Shown: positions 34,752 through 46,995, numbered from the stretch's first letter. The stretch is DNA of 64,000 nt from Earliella scabrosa (GCA_022605405.1 JABYQQ010000006.1:2591328-2655327), one strand, 5' to 3'. Translations and numbers: made by a program. Notes: generated by a model not told the origin, from the letters alone.

Positions 34752-36407
34752 GGTCGGTAGATGCGAAGTTGAAGATTCCAACTGGAGAGAGAACCGAGAC
34801 TGATACTGAGAATGCTTCCCTTATGCCTTATGAAGAGGATCGGTTGTGACACAATCTGGTCGTTGGGGGTACCTCCGAGTCGGTGGACCGCTCATTGTCA
34901 TTTGTGCGTCTATCGCGTGACAGCTCGCATCGGATCGAACAGGGTCGCTCGGCGAGATCATGACTTAAGGTTCAGTCACCGTCTCTCCTCTCCGGACAAG
35001 GATAACAGGTACGCACCGTTCGGGGCGTCTGGCACAGAAGCCCCGCTTGTACATGTTGAACGTTCAACTCCTGTATGGCAATTTGGTTGCCAAAGGAACC
35101 GGCGTGATGATACCGTAATGCTACCAAGAATCGACTTCAGCGAAGGCGCGAGGTTGGGCTCTTTGCTGCGCAGGACGATGCTGCCTCCAAGCACCTGCCT
35201 GCCATCGTGGCCGACGAGACGCACAGGGGTCGCGATGTGCCCTGCCATGACGATGCTTCGGGCTGTTTCTTGCAAACATAGCTACATGTTTACATGTACC
35301 GACCGGTCAGAGCAGGTATCGTATTCTCTGAGCGAGTCAATCATAATGGAGGCACGCACCGTAGCCCGATATTATCCGGCAACCGATCTATACGGACTAA
35401 TTCTCCCGTACTATGGTCGTGGCCTCATCAGCGCATCATTCATGGCCTTCTCTCTTCCTTCAACCGTAACGAGGCTGGCTCAGATGATGACACAACTCAG
35501 CAGTGAGCATGACAGACGCGATACGACGGGACTGGCAACCAATTTGAGTGTGAGCGGGCCGAAGACAGGTGCGACGAGGATAACGAAGAGGTGGACATGC
35601 AAGGTCTCATAACGGGCACTAATGGTAGAGTCAACCATCTTCGCGCCGATAACCGCACTACGCGACAACGTTTGAGTACCAACTCACCATCGATACGGAG
35701 CAGTCACATAGTACGCTGTCAGAGCTTTGATCCGATGTAGCCATCTCCTTCCGACGCACCAAGACCACACCCAATTCCATACTAGGTGACCTCCCTCTCC
35801 CGCATCTTCAGCTCGTGGTCGTGCGTTGAAATAAACCATCGGCGTAGCCGTGTACGAATCCGTCGAATAGTTGGGAATCCGCTGAGTTGCTTGGCCAGAG
35901 GTCAGGACTCGGGGTGGACTGTAGTAGGATGCGCGTCCGAGTTGAACCCCGTATGAGTCGGGCTCGGACTCAAGCTAGGGTATTCCATGTGTCGAAGGAG
36001 GAGTACTTAAATTGAATGAGAAACGATGTATGAGTTGTTAAGCTGAAGTAGCTGTGGATGGGGCATGTAGACCGAGTCTGGCGACAAGAGAGGTAAAAAC
36101 GTGGCCGAGCGCCGAGCGGCCCGGGCACGGCAATTGCCGTGTTGAGTCCTGGTGTTCGAATCCGCGCCGAAGCGATTCTTTCTCGATTCTTCAGCACTAT
36201 TCGGAGCTTTGGTGTCAACGCGTGAAAGTCGCGTTGTTCGAATGGGTGGACTAGATTACGAGTACAATCCTACTGATCATCCAGCCATTCGCAGCACGAA
36301 TCAGTACCGGCCACAGTCCTCAACAAGCACGGAATAGCACCGTCGTCGGACGGATGCAACCAGATCATGACCCCTCTGCAATGACCCCACTAAACGGGCG
36401 GGCCTGG
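34752..36407. other. 1.6-kb stretch without supported gene
   Basis: A 266-codon open frame (34,812-35,612, plus strand) is present but has no domain and atypical composition. The remainder holds short frames only. A tRNA-like fragment near 36,110-36,180 was examined and rejected. Confidence 0.45.
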
Positions 36408-37884
36408 TCAAGGCATGTGTCCGCTCCGCGTCGCAGCTGCAGTATCATCATGATATGCCGGAGGTGCCTCGTCCATCATGTCCTGCGCCTCTCGCATTCT
36501 TGTAACCTCCTCCCGGAGTGCCGCCATCTCGGATCTCCACTCAACCGCTCGTACAACGTCGCTATCTGACTCGGCTGTAGCAGCATCCCGCTCAGATCGT
36601 CGCGACTGCCGCTCTCGTTTGGAAGACGTCTGCGTCAACACGGTGGCAAGCTGCGGAGACGACCGTCCGCGCGCCGTTACCGCAGTGTCAGTGCCAACAT
36701 CCCGTGTGGTCATCTCGGGCGAGCGTTGAGGAAGTGGGAACGGGCTGATAGCATGCGGGTTCTGAAGTCATGAACATGAGAATCAAGTCATGTTGAGTCA
36801 ACAATATCAGTGCACGCACGTCAACGTTCACATCGGTGTGGTGTCTGCCGTTGCTATCGTGGGCGACCAGGCCACCTCCAACCTCGGCATGTTTTCGGGA
36901 GCGTGCTTTCGACCGTCGACCACGGAGGTACAGCAGGATAGCTGCACCAGCAAGAAGCAGAGCTACGAGGCCTCCAATGGCACCGCCAATCGCTGGGCCT
37001 ACAACGCTCCTTGCATTCGAGCTGTTGGCGGGAGCTCCTGAGGATGTCGAGGACGGTACGGCCGATCGGGTACTCTCTGGTGGATCTGTTCATGCTGCAT
37101 ATTGAGCGACTCGTTGGGATGTGGCAATGATTGGGACGCACTCTGGGAAGCGCGAGCGGCCGCAGCCGATTCGTTGAAACGATCATTCTACCGAAGCTGT
37201 TAGAGGAATACGTATGTCCAATAATTCTTTGGGTTCGCTTACCCCGCCGAGAGGCAGATATGCCCACCCAGGGATGGCGATTTCGGAGGGAATGGTCATC
37301 GGATAGCTGTTATCCAGGATACGCTGAGTGACTGCGTAGAGAACGTGTGGAAAGACGTACACATCGCGCGTAATGCCCGGCGGGCAATTCCTTGTATAGA
37401 ACGTAAAGCTATTGCAATGTTAGCAGAACCCAACTTTTTAATTGGCAGGAACGTACTTTCTAATCCCGCCATCACCAGGATAGCCTTGACAGACTGCGCA
37501 AGCAGCATGGAGCGAGTAGACGACCCTGTTGCACCGACATCGGAATTCGTCCGATTCTGACGACGCCGGCCCACCGTAGGGTATCCCTCTGACGATCGGG
37601 TTTACGATCTCTCCTACATTACCCAGTCGGGGTCAAGTTCTACATCGACAAAGTGAGTCGAGAGATGCACACCGTTTGGCCTGCATGGAACCACCGCCCA
37701 AGAGGTGACCAGACAAGGCGTCTGGTCTTTCGAGTTGATCATCTGCGCATATTTGACGGTAAAGACGAAGAGATCATACTAATCACCTCCCAAAACGAGA
37801 ACGGCGCACCCAATCATACTCCGGTAAACATATCACAGATGACGCCGCTTGCCGAGAGCGTAGCTTGGGTTTCGGAATCGCCAT
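36408..37884 (-). CDS. RQAA/CNTV Cys-rich single-pass membrane protein, copy 10, PPxY tail
   Basis: Read leftwards from ATG 37,884. Upstream, the same frame is open and strongly hydrophobic (HRPLLAPLILLSLTSNHAMA), the best signal-peptide candidate in the family, but it has no ATG. Ectodomain motifs are LRSRQAASSVICLPEYDW, NSKDQTPCLVTSWAVVPC and CRCNRVVYSLHAACAVCQG. The helix is GGAIGGLVALLLAGAAILLYL, then RGRRSKARS. The tail differs from copies 2-9: NPHAISPFP, a charged segment, a coiled coil (EMAALREEVTRMREAQD) and a PPxY motif (DEAPPAYHDD). It matches copy 1 at the other edge of the window. The role of the PPxY in ubiquitin-ligase binding is inferred from the motif only. Confidence 0.72.
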
Positions 37885-38555
37885 AGCGTGGTTGGAAGTC
37901 AAGCTAAGGAGGATGAGGGGGGCGAGTAGAGGGCGATGTCCTAAGAGCACCGAATAGCCGCCACAGTGGTGAAGATTCGCCGACAGTGCGCGCTCCGGCA
38001 GCGACGAACCCAAATGTTGACTCCACAGGACGAGCGGTTGGAGCCAGAACGCTGTTCCGCCTCAGTATGATCTGCATAGCTGTATCCGTCCTGTATGGTC
38101 AACAGAACCGCTATTGGTGTTACCCTCTCAGGCCTCAGGCCTCGTCGGATCTGGCAGCCGGCGGTGGCTCGACCTAGGACAACTCCGAGATCGGCGGGAG
38201 CATAACACATGGAGACTTCTCTGCTTCACGGCTTCAGACTGACTGGAGCAGGTGTCCGAGTATTCTGGCGTTCACGTTGGAGCTTCACCCCGCTTGTGGG
38301 GCATCCCTCGAAGTTTGAGACGCGCGAGAAGTGGCTCGTGAGACCGATGCTGCGGAGCAATAACTCTGTAGCGCCGCTCGTGAGCGGCATCACCCGCTAC
38401 CTTCTTCAGCTTGCAGTACATCATGATCCACCATATGGCACAACCTCGCCTCCTTCAGGCATCGTAGTACGCATTTTTGAGGCCATCGACATCGGATAAG
38501 CTAGTCCAGGAGGTAGGAACCTGCGCTGTTCAATGCCGCAGCTGTCCGGAACCCG

Positions 38556-38575
38556 TACCCCCACAGCGGGGGGTA
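38556..38575 (-). repeat. 7-bp stem hairpin downstream of the Helitron ORF
   Basis: taccccc / gggggta with a 6-nt loop, 41 bp past the helicase stop codon. Helitron 3' ends typically carry a hairpin just inside a CTRR terminus. The hairpin position fits, but a CTRR end could not be placed after it. Confidence 0.45.
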
Positions 38576-38616
38576 ATCACGTCGTACTGGGGTTCGTGAC
38601 AATCTTGATGGTAGTA

Positions 38617-41600
38617 TCAAGATTTCCGTCGACGCTTTCGAGTGCTAACATTGTGTGCGCTGTCTGCAGCTCGTTTCCTACCACTCGAGCATTCCATGGT
38701 GATCTGCCGTTGTGCTCTATCCAACGCCGAATGCAGCTGGGCTGGTTTATCCGGTAAGACATGAGTTCTCGCGACCATACCTTGCTCGTCATATAAGATA
38801 TTCACACCCAGCGCGGTCAACTTGTCTCGAGCAATATGCTGCTCTTCCTGGGAGCCATGATCGACTATGGTCTTCAGTTGCAATATCTCGAGCCTTCGAG
38901 CCTCTTTTCTTATATCCCCCGATTGATGGCAAGTAATCTTACACTTCCTGAAGGAGCGCAAAATAATGACACCTTCTAATGACGTTGCTCGGGAGAGCAT
39001 GACGTACGGTGCTTCGGTGCCCGAGCAACTCTCGAGATCCACGATAACTTTGTTGAATGTCTGCCCTTGTGCTTTATGAGCGGTGAGTGCAAACGCAGGT
39101 TGTATGGGAACCTGAGTCCGTGTTATAGTACAGCTTCGTTTCGTGTGCGGATGAACTACTTGCATGCTGACGTTATCCTCCATGATAGGAAAGTCCCCGG
39201 TCTCCAGTTGGCTGAGTGGTGATGCGTGAATGTTAGGGAGATGTACGATACAAGAACGCAGATAACGTTCCCCCGTCTCCTGGTCCACTTGATAACGGAC
39301 CTTCTTTAGCCGACCGATACTGCCGTTGACGACCCCGCTGTGAACGTCGAAGTTGTGAGAGACAATGACAGGCATCCCAATTACGAGAGGTATCTTCCCC
39401 AATCGTTGGTTCGTCTCGCCAGAGTGGAGAGCACGCAGTTCCGTCACTAATGCCTTATCCCTTAGCAGCTTCCCTCCATAGCGATCCCGTGCATAGTACC
39501 AATGCAGTGGACGACCAGTACGGTGAGCATAGCTCTGCGCAGCACAGACATTCAACGCGTCTTTGCTTGCGTTATCAGACACGATGATCGGTGCTTCACT
39601 CCAGTCCTCAGCGTGTTGGACAGATTCTAGCTGAGTCTCCAGAAGACGGGTTTGAAGAAGCTGGAAATCCTCGTCAGTGCAGCGTCCTTCTCGCAGTCTG
39701 CTCAACAAGTCAACAAAACGATGATTCTCAGGTCCGTGTTGCCGCATGACCTTGTCGAGGATCACAACTGTGTTAAATGACAACCATAACAGTTTTCCCA
39801 TGACAACCTGCTGCCCATGTTCCGTTCCTGCTCTATTGGACCCTGTTCTGACCCACGCATACAGCCGAGTCTCCGATACAGGGGGCAACTGCGCGAAGTC
39901 ACCGGCCAGGATGATACTCAATCCTCCAAATGCCGTATCTATTCCCTTCGCGTCGACGAGAGCCTCACTAATCTTTGCCAACAGCTTACAACCCACCATC
40001 GATACTTCGTCAATAAGCAGATAGTCAACACCATCCCACATAGCAGCCAGGTCTGCCAATGTCTTGCTACCTACGCGTTTTCCTTTCCGCTGATCGAGAG
40101 CGAGGGCTGAATGAAGAGTTGCTCCTTCAATGTTTCGAGCTGCAATGCCAGTATACGATGACAAGCGCAGACGGCGAGACTGGTTTCGAGCCTCAAAGAA
40201 AGCAGTGAGGGCTTGAATCACCCGCGATTTTCCGGTACCCCCAAATCCACCAAGAAACATCCGGAGCGGTTCTGGTTTATCAAGCAACGAGTGCTCAGCA
40301 ACGAGTTGAAAAGCTCGTCTCTGTTCGGTATTCAAGGACCAGCTATCTGCATGAGAGGCTATGTCCACGGGTATTGCTGCCGGAGGGTAAATTGGGTCGG
40401 ATACATGCATGTCCGCGTTGACAGGAACGCGCTCATCATCGAGCGAGCCAATTTCGTTTATTATGGCATCAACGGGCAGGTCCACAGTTTGTGGAGGAGG
40501 CAAGGGCGGTTGAGCAGCCATCAGGTCACGCTTCCATTGCGCTCTTCGCTGCTCATACTCTATTCTCCAGTGCGCCTCAAGCCGCTGCTTCTCTATCGGT
40601 TGCAGTATGATATTCTCATGATTTTCACTTGCTTGTAATGCTTGAACTGACGGATATGCGCCTGAACTATATAGACCATGTTGTGCTGCTGCTACACACT
40701 CCAGGGCTCCCTGCACAACTCGACCCTTCCGTATGGCCTTGGCTGCATTTACCGTTGTCAGATGCTGGAGAATGGTAGTTTCATCGGAGTGTTCTAACTG
40801 TAGATAATCCTCATCTCGTACAGGACTATCAGAGCGTGTGTCCCTGCTACGAGTAACTCTTACTCGTTGCCGTAGGACACCACGGCGTATATGATCGTCT
40901 CGGCTGTCACGGCACTGATGTAACATATTAATGTTTGCAATGACACTGTTAGACTGAGCATAGGGTAGTAGTCGATTACGGGAATCCTCCCAGCTTTCAC
41001 CATCAATAGAAAGGTCATGCACTGACCGCCATGGGTGAAAGAGTATACACATCAAACGGCAGTAACGAGCCCGCTGATCCTCTCGATCGAACCGTGGCAT
41101 TGAAGGCCCAATAGGAACGGGGACAAATGCATCATTACTTGGAAGAAATTTGATCCGTTTGCGGGTTTGCTCTGGATGGCCATCGCGAAAGTAGCAGTAT
41201 CCAGAATGAGAATTACTTTCGGGCTCATCACACTCATCATCAGAGTCCATTGTTGATCTATGGCGGCGGATCTGCGTCTTCTTTGTTCTGGCCACAAAAT
41301 CCCATAAGTTGAGATCATTCATGTCATCGGGTCGGTATACGTAGTCAGCAAGTTGTGTGCTCAGCTCATAAATATCACCTTGCTCATTGTGCCCTATTGC
41401 AACATCATCACTGGCGAGAACTTGGGCAGAATAATCTTCTCCCTCATCTCCAGCGTTTGAGAGGGTCTCGTCATTATCTAACTCACTACTGTCATCATCA
41501 GAATCGGGCTCAGTGGCCATACCACTAGGGGCATGATTGCATTCTGGACTTGGACGCTGTTTCTCGATATATCTTTCAAATGACGGCCAATAGAGATTGC

Positions 41601-44600
41601 GAAACTTATTGGATGTGAAGCGGTCATCGTAATCCAATAAGTATGAAGCAACTTGTTGGCCAGACAACTCCTGGTTAGCTACTAGTGCAAACGCACATTT
41701 CTGTAACAACCTCTTTGCACGTTCTGTAGAAGGCGTGCCTTGCAATGCTGTATCAACATCAAGTTTTTGTACTGCAAGTTCTAGTGCAGCGTATGCGACA
41801 TGAGTCTTCAAAGGAGACTTGGTGACATAATCAGTAATGTAATATAGAATTGCTTGAGCCTGAGTCCCAGAGCCAATGAACTGTATATCCATGTTGCATC
41901 GTAATGCCCGCAGGATAGTAGCATTGAAGTTGTTAATCATACCATCCAAGCATCGCAGTGTCAGCTCACCTGACTCTGGATCTGCTATCGTCTGAGGGAC
42001 CACATGTGATGGGTCAAGGTCAAACCGACAAACTTGAGGCCCATCGCTACAATACTTGTAACATGTTTTGCTATGCTTATGTGTCTGATTTCTTTGTACA
42101 AGGTTCCGCAGATCCTCGTGTGCAGCTTGCGAATATTCCTCAGGTGATGTTCGGTGACTGAGTAGCAGAGGTAACCCGCGTATGGAACTTGGATGTGGCT
42201 TAGATGTAGATCTGCTCTTGTGGTCATAAAGCCTTGAACTAGGATTGGGTGATAAATCAGGAGGGACACATGTTGAGATGGTATCATCAAGGTATGAGAC
42301 CAGGCGTTGGCGAAACTCATCTCCTCCAGACCGAATGCGATCTTGTAGTTCGTTGGGATTGAGGCCACCCTCTAACCATATTACCATGTGACAGTGAAGG
42401 GTGCCTCGCCCTTGAGCCTCGACACAGCCATAATACGCCTTCAAAGTTCCTAAAATGCCCGGTCGTGCGTCTCGAATAGAGCCATTCCCACAAAGTAGCG
42501 TCTTTATAAATGCATCCATATATGTTCTAAAAAACCTTGCGCCAATGACAGGATTGCGGGCAATCAACATTGATTGCTCATATGCATTAGGGACTTGTTC
42601 TGGGAGAAGGGCATCAATGTCAATATTCTCGCCGGCCAGCACTTTCACAACAGGGTTATATAAGTCTGCTGGATTAATGGTGACATAGAAGTTTGGCATG
42701 CCATGTGTTACCATCATGGCTCTGATCTCATTACGCATAGCGAGTCTTGCAGCCGATGAACCAGGTACATTAGTGTTAATTAACTGTACTTCCTTCATAA
42801 GTCTAAGCACACGACGCTCCTCTGCGTCTATGGCCTGAACCTGCTTTGTCTGTGATATGCGAGCACATATTCGGGTGACCGCTTCAGGGCTCACAGAGTT
42901 GAAGTCGTCTGCAAATGATTGAAATTTCTCTCGTTTGACTTTCAGACTTGAGTGCAGCAATACTGCTCGGCGCTGAAGCATATTGAATGCCGTGAACATG
43001 AAAGAGTGGTGTTCCTGAAATCGCTTATCCTCCAATGACAACAGATGCTTTACATGGCGTTTCAAGCTCAATCTCGCGACGCGACTCGAATCTTCTAGCC
43101 CGCCAATACCATAAGGGAACAGAGTTGGATATATCATGGGGAAAAGAGCCGGATTACAGAACTCGTTGACCGGCAAGGGATCATGCGGGATTTGTATCCA
43201 TCGTCCACCCTTCTGCTTGATATGACGAATTGCCGCAGCACGCAACTCGTTGCTGGGGGCGCGACCATCAACATCAGTTATTACTACTCGATGAAACTCG
43301 TCTGGCTCGAGTGTGGCTGTGGAAGCCGGAAGCTGCAATTCATTCTCATCATTGTCATTGGCGTCATATCTTGATGTGAGTGTATCCTGTCCCACCGAGG
43401 GCGGAATGCACTGTACTTCATATGGAAGAACATCATCTTCCGGCAGTTGCTCTAGCGCCGCATAGTTGATGTCTACATCAGCATAGAACGGATTGTTAGC
43501 TTTCAGCCATTGCAGTGCGCGTAATATCCGCTCGCGACGTACTGCAAGCGGGCGTGCTTTCTCTTTGAGCCATTTGTTTGTGGGTCGGCTGGATCCAACA
43601 AATATGACACATATCGGAGTGAGGATCTCATCAAGTGATGCAGGCAATAATTTGGTGAGATTCTCCGGGCGCTGAGGATACACAATAATGTGACCCTTGA
43701 AGCCGCGTTGATGGTGTGCGGTCACAGGAGCGTCTTCACTATCCTTTTCCTCACGTAGGTGTACAATCCAACACTTAGCACGGGTTTGTGCGATGATCGA
43801 CTCTTCAATAAATGTCAAGTCTCGTAATGCCTCCGGAACATCACCTAAGTATGTTCCGTTGGCGTAAGACAATGGTGGAGTTTTACCCCGCTTCCAACAA
43901 CGACTACATTCGGAGCAAACAGATACGCTCATGGGCTTGCCGCCCTCATCGGAGTTGATACCTCTGGTACACAAAAAGAGACGAGTCCCGGAATTACCAT
44001 TCTCGAATGGCAGTGTAGAGGCTGAGGCCATGTGGGATGTCGGACATCTTAAGAGATCAAGAGGTAGATCCTTCCACTCCACTACAGACAGTGAGGATTG
44101 CGGAGTAGCCGAACCACAGCTAGCACATGTCACGGTCCGCAGGCTGTCTGTACTTGTCTCCAAGCGGAAAGCACGGATCAAGTCTTCCTTGAGATCATCG
44201 GAGACTGCAGCGGGCCATTCATTGTGAAGCTGGGCACGATGAGCGGCACGACTCTGCTCCTGCATGAGCTCATCTGCTCTGCGATTTTGGATAGCGTCAG
44301 CACGTCGTTTGCCTTTGCGCAGCGTCGTGATGTGCGCTTTCAAAGCCCTCCGTAGCTGGCCCCGTGAATCCTGGCTGTCATATCGTATGCCATGAGCAGA
44401 AAGCAGGCGTCGAAGGGCGCGCACTCGCAATCTGGAAGCCAAATACGTCAATAGTTGGATTTGCAGTTCATCAGTGCTTACAGTTGGATCATCAGTGAAT
44501 TGCGAACTGACGTCGGAACAGCCAGGGCCTCGTTCATCATCAAATGATCGTGCACAGCGGCCACATGCTATATGCGCGCTCAACAGAACACGCAAAGTTT

Positions 44601-45677
44601 CACGAGTACTGGACTGGCTCTGATTTATCCCGTGCGACACGGCGAGGGCCTGTAACTGAGGTAGTCTCAGTGTGCCCAGGGAATTGACAACATCGTACAC
44701 GTCGAATGTCCTAATGGGAAGTGGTGTACGCGCTCGGGACAGTGCGTCAGCGCCCCCAGACATGCTCTCACAAAAGACAAGTATATCCTCAGCAAGTTCG
44801 CTGTTGTCGCCGTCATCGGCGAAGGGAACATGATACATACGGGCGATATCAGCCAATGCAGAGGATGACAGACTCTGCAAATAATCACGCAATCGCATGT
44901 TGAACATTGTGCAGAAATCCGAAGCGTCTATATGAGGACTACCCAATGCTATACAGCCTGCGTGCCGGCTCTCGGTAGCAGCAGCAACGCAAGAACCAGT
45001 CGCCAGGTGCTTGAGCAACCGCAAGCGAAGGTCTGGGAGAGGTGTGCGAGCTTCTACACCATGCGCTAGCGCCAAGGACTGCGCGATGATGTCCGAGGCA
45101 GCGTATCCCGAGTGGGACAGGACAAAGTCCAACAGCAAAACCCATGAATAGGCAGGAGGTACACTGCCGGCCACGTTCTGACTACTCCCTTGGCCACAGG
45201 AGGGCGGAACATCGCTCCGTCCGCCAGCGGAGACCGGCAATGAGACACGGTGAGAAGAGATATGGTCTGACAAACCAGTTGAGAGATGTTCATGAGTTGA
45301 GCATGGATACACTCACCAGCAAAGGGAGATAATTCCCATGTGACGCCGGGTGGAAGAGTCGATGGTTGAGGAGGATCCAAGAGGACGCCGGCGATGATGG
45401 ACGGCCGGACTGCATGGATCCAGTCGCTGCCGAGTGTGACGTCGTATGTCGGGTGGTATAGCACTGGGAGGGCATTGGTGCACAAGAGAGTTCCACGAGC
45501 GGTGGGGATACGAAGTTGCGAAGAGCAAACGAACGCAGAGGAGCCAGAGGTCGAGGTGATTTGACGAGGGATGTTGCAGGCGACGACGAAGTTGCTTGAT
45601 AGGGAAGATCGCGTTGCAGTATCGTCAACGCATATGGAGACAGGGCGACCGTCATAACTGCCACGAAACGATATCAT
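38617..45677 (-). mobile_element. Helitron transposon with intact RepHel coding region
   Basis: Minimum extent of the element, taken as its coding region. Two exons: 45317-45677 and 38617-45266 (51-nt intron, GTGAGT...TTTGTCAG), encoding 2,336 residues without stop or frameshift. Rep and helicase motifs are all present (see the CDS). Base composition is more AT-rich than the neighbouring genes. Termini (5' TC, 3' CTRR, AT insertion site) were not located, so flanking non-coding element DNA is not included. Confidence 0.85.
38617..45677 (-). CDS. Helitron Rep/helicase with N-terminal retropepsin-like domain
   Basis: The first 120 residues (MISFRGSYDGRPVSICVDD...) resemble a retropepsin fold: VSICVDDTATRSS where VDTGATHS is usual, and VTLGSDWI near its end. 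Three SAP-like helix-loop-helix modules follow (for example LRLPQLQALAVSHGI and VRALRRLLSAHGI). A Cys-rich DUF6570-like segment (CSECSRCWKRGKTPPLSYANG) and the Helitron Rep domain come next, with MPNFYVTINPAD, the HUH motif GRGTLHCHMVIW and the Y2 motif YITDYVTK. The C-terminal part is a Pif1-type helicase: GGFGGTGKS, LLIDEVSMVG, ILAGDFAQLPPV, LTAHKAQGQTF and YVMLSRATS. Rolling-circle transposition is the established role of such proteins. Every catalytic motif of Rep and helicase is intact, so the element may be autonomous. Confidence 0.85.
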
Positions 45678-46560
45678 GGCGGCGGCAGGGGGCAGGATGC
45701 GGAGTAGTGAGGAGAAGGGGTCGTCGGCGGACGGGGCTCGGAGAGAGAGGGCGGTGGACCTGTGCAGTGTGGCGGCGGGGCTCGTGAGAACTGCACGTGA
45801 TAAGTCACGGGATAGTAAAGATCACCGCGAAACACTGCTGCGAAACGACACACAAGACCCACTACCTTAGAAGGTAGCGGGGATCAAGCTTGCGTGCCCC
45901 GCATCAGTACTTGTGGGAATTCCTTAACGTGTCTTAACGGGCGCCTTAAGCCCGTTAAGATGCGTTAAGGTGGTAAGTTGTTAAGGCCAAAACCTCGGAC
46001 AGTTGAAATGACCGACGAGAGCAATTTTTGCGTCATCCCGCGACCCTTTCCGTCGTACTTACGCATGGTTGGCGGAGTGCCAATGCGAACACAACTCAGG
46101 GTACAGCCGTGCATGTGGGCGGCTAATCCCGCTAAGTTTCGTAAGGCGGCTAAGCAATTTCCGCAAGTACTGATGCGGAACATACCTCGCGCCGCCTCCA
46201 CCTCACGAGAATGCGGACTTTCAACTGATTGAGAGAGCCGATGAACTTTAAACGCGCAGAGATGATGAGACGATAGGAGTAGGCTTTTGAGTACTTACCC
46301 CATGCGGCCCCACCATGTTCGGCAGCACCCGCAGAGCCTAATCCAGGCATGTCAGTAGCATACTGGGCTCCTACCGTGGGCGTCTCGGGAGGAAACGAGG
46401 TTGCACCACTTGTATCAGTTAAGTCAGATCATCTCACCGGCTTAGCTACGGTAAAAGACAACTATTTATCCGCCTTAACCTCAGACCGCCCTCAGATCAT
46501 CTGGCTCCTCCCTACGGCGCTCTACACCCCAGCACACCCTCAGCTCATTCTTCCACCAGT
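45678..46560. other. Promoter side of the Helitron and non-coding DNA
   Basis: Contains a 16-nt palindrome (ctaccttagaaggtag, 45,862-45,877) and the long hairpin at 45,922-45,970. The rest holds only short frames without domains. Confidence 0.5.
45922..45970. repeat. 21-bp stem hairpin
   Basis: Arms ccttaacgtgtcttaacggg+c and its near-perfect reverse complement (2 mismatches) enclose a 7-nt loop (gccttaa). The CTTAACG core occurs twice per arm. It lies about 245 bp upstream of the Helitron start codon. Confidence 0.75.
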
Positions 46561-46562
46561 CT

Positions 46563-46995
46563 CAAATATTTCACCCCTCTCTCACCGCCGCGTGCTCACT
46601 CTCTGCTTAGTTCACTCTTCCATCAAATATTTCATCCCCAACTCTGGTCGCGCTGCACGGCAGTCTCTACGTCCAAATATTTCCCCTCTTGCGCACGCTC
46701 CCTTCAAATATTTGCATGCCACCCTCAAATATTTCCTTCCTCCATTCAGCCCTGCCAATGCTCTACCCTACATCGGCACACGCTCCTCCCCATTCGAATA
46801 TTTCACCCTTGTGTAGCCGCCGCTCTCTCGCTCAGTCAATTATTTCATCCGTACATACGTCGTCCGGCGCTGTATCCCCAAGTCATTCCTCTTCTTGTCT
46901 CAAATATTTCCTACCGCTGACGCAACACTGTATCTACTCTCGTGACATGTCAAATATATTTCCCTCTTGCCCGTCTCTGCCTGCATCAAATATTT
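46563..46995 (+). repeat. Array of ten CAAATATTT-like motifs
   Basis: Near-identical palindromic cores at 46,563, 46,624, 46,674, 46,705, 46,726, 46,795 (cgaatattt), 46,837 (caattattt), 46,901, 46,951 (caaatatattt) and 46,987. Most are followed by a C/T-rich stretch. Spacing is irregular (21-69 bp), so this is not a simple tandem repeat. Possible protein-binding sites; no gene starts immediately downstream. Confidence 0.7.

Noticed and set aside
34812..35612. 266-codon plus-strand open frame
   Set aside because: No domain, no splice-supported extension, no similarity to neighbours; composition unlike the real genes around it.
36100..36180. tRNA-like sequence (gtggccgagcg...ggtgttcgaatccgcg)
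   Set aside because: The T-loop-like ttcgaat is present but the T-stem does not pair and no acceptor stem could be formed.
38520..38575. Canonical Helitron 3' end (hairpin plus CTRR)
   Set aside because: The hairpin is there, but no CTRR followed by T was found at the usual distance, so the terminus was not called.
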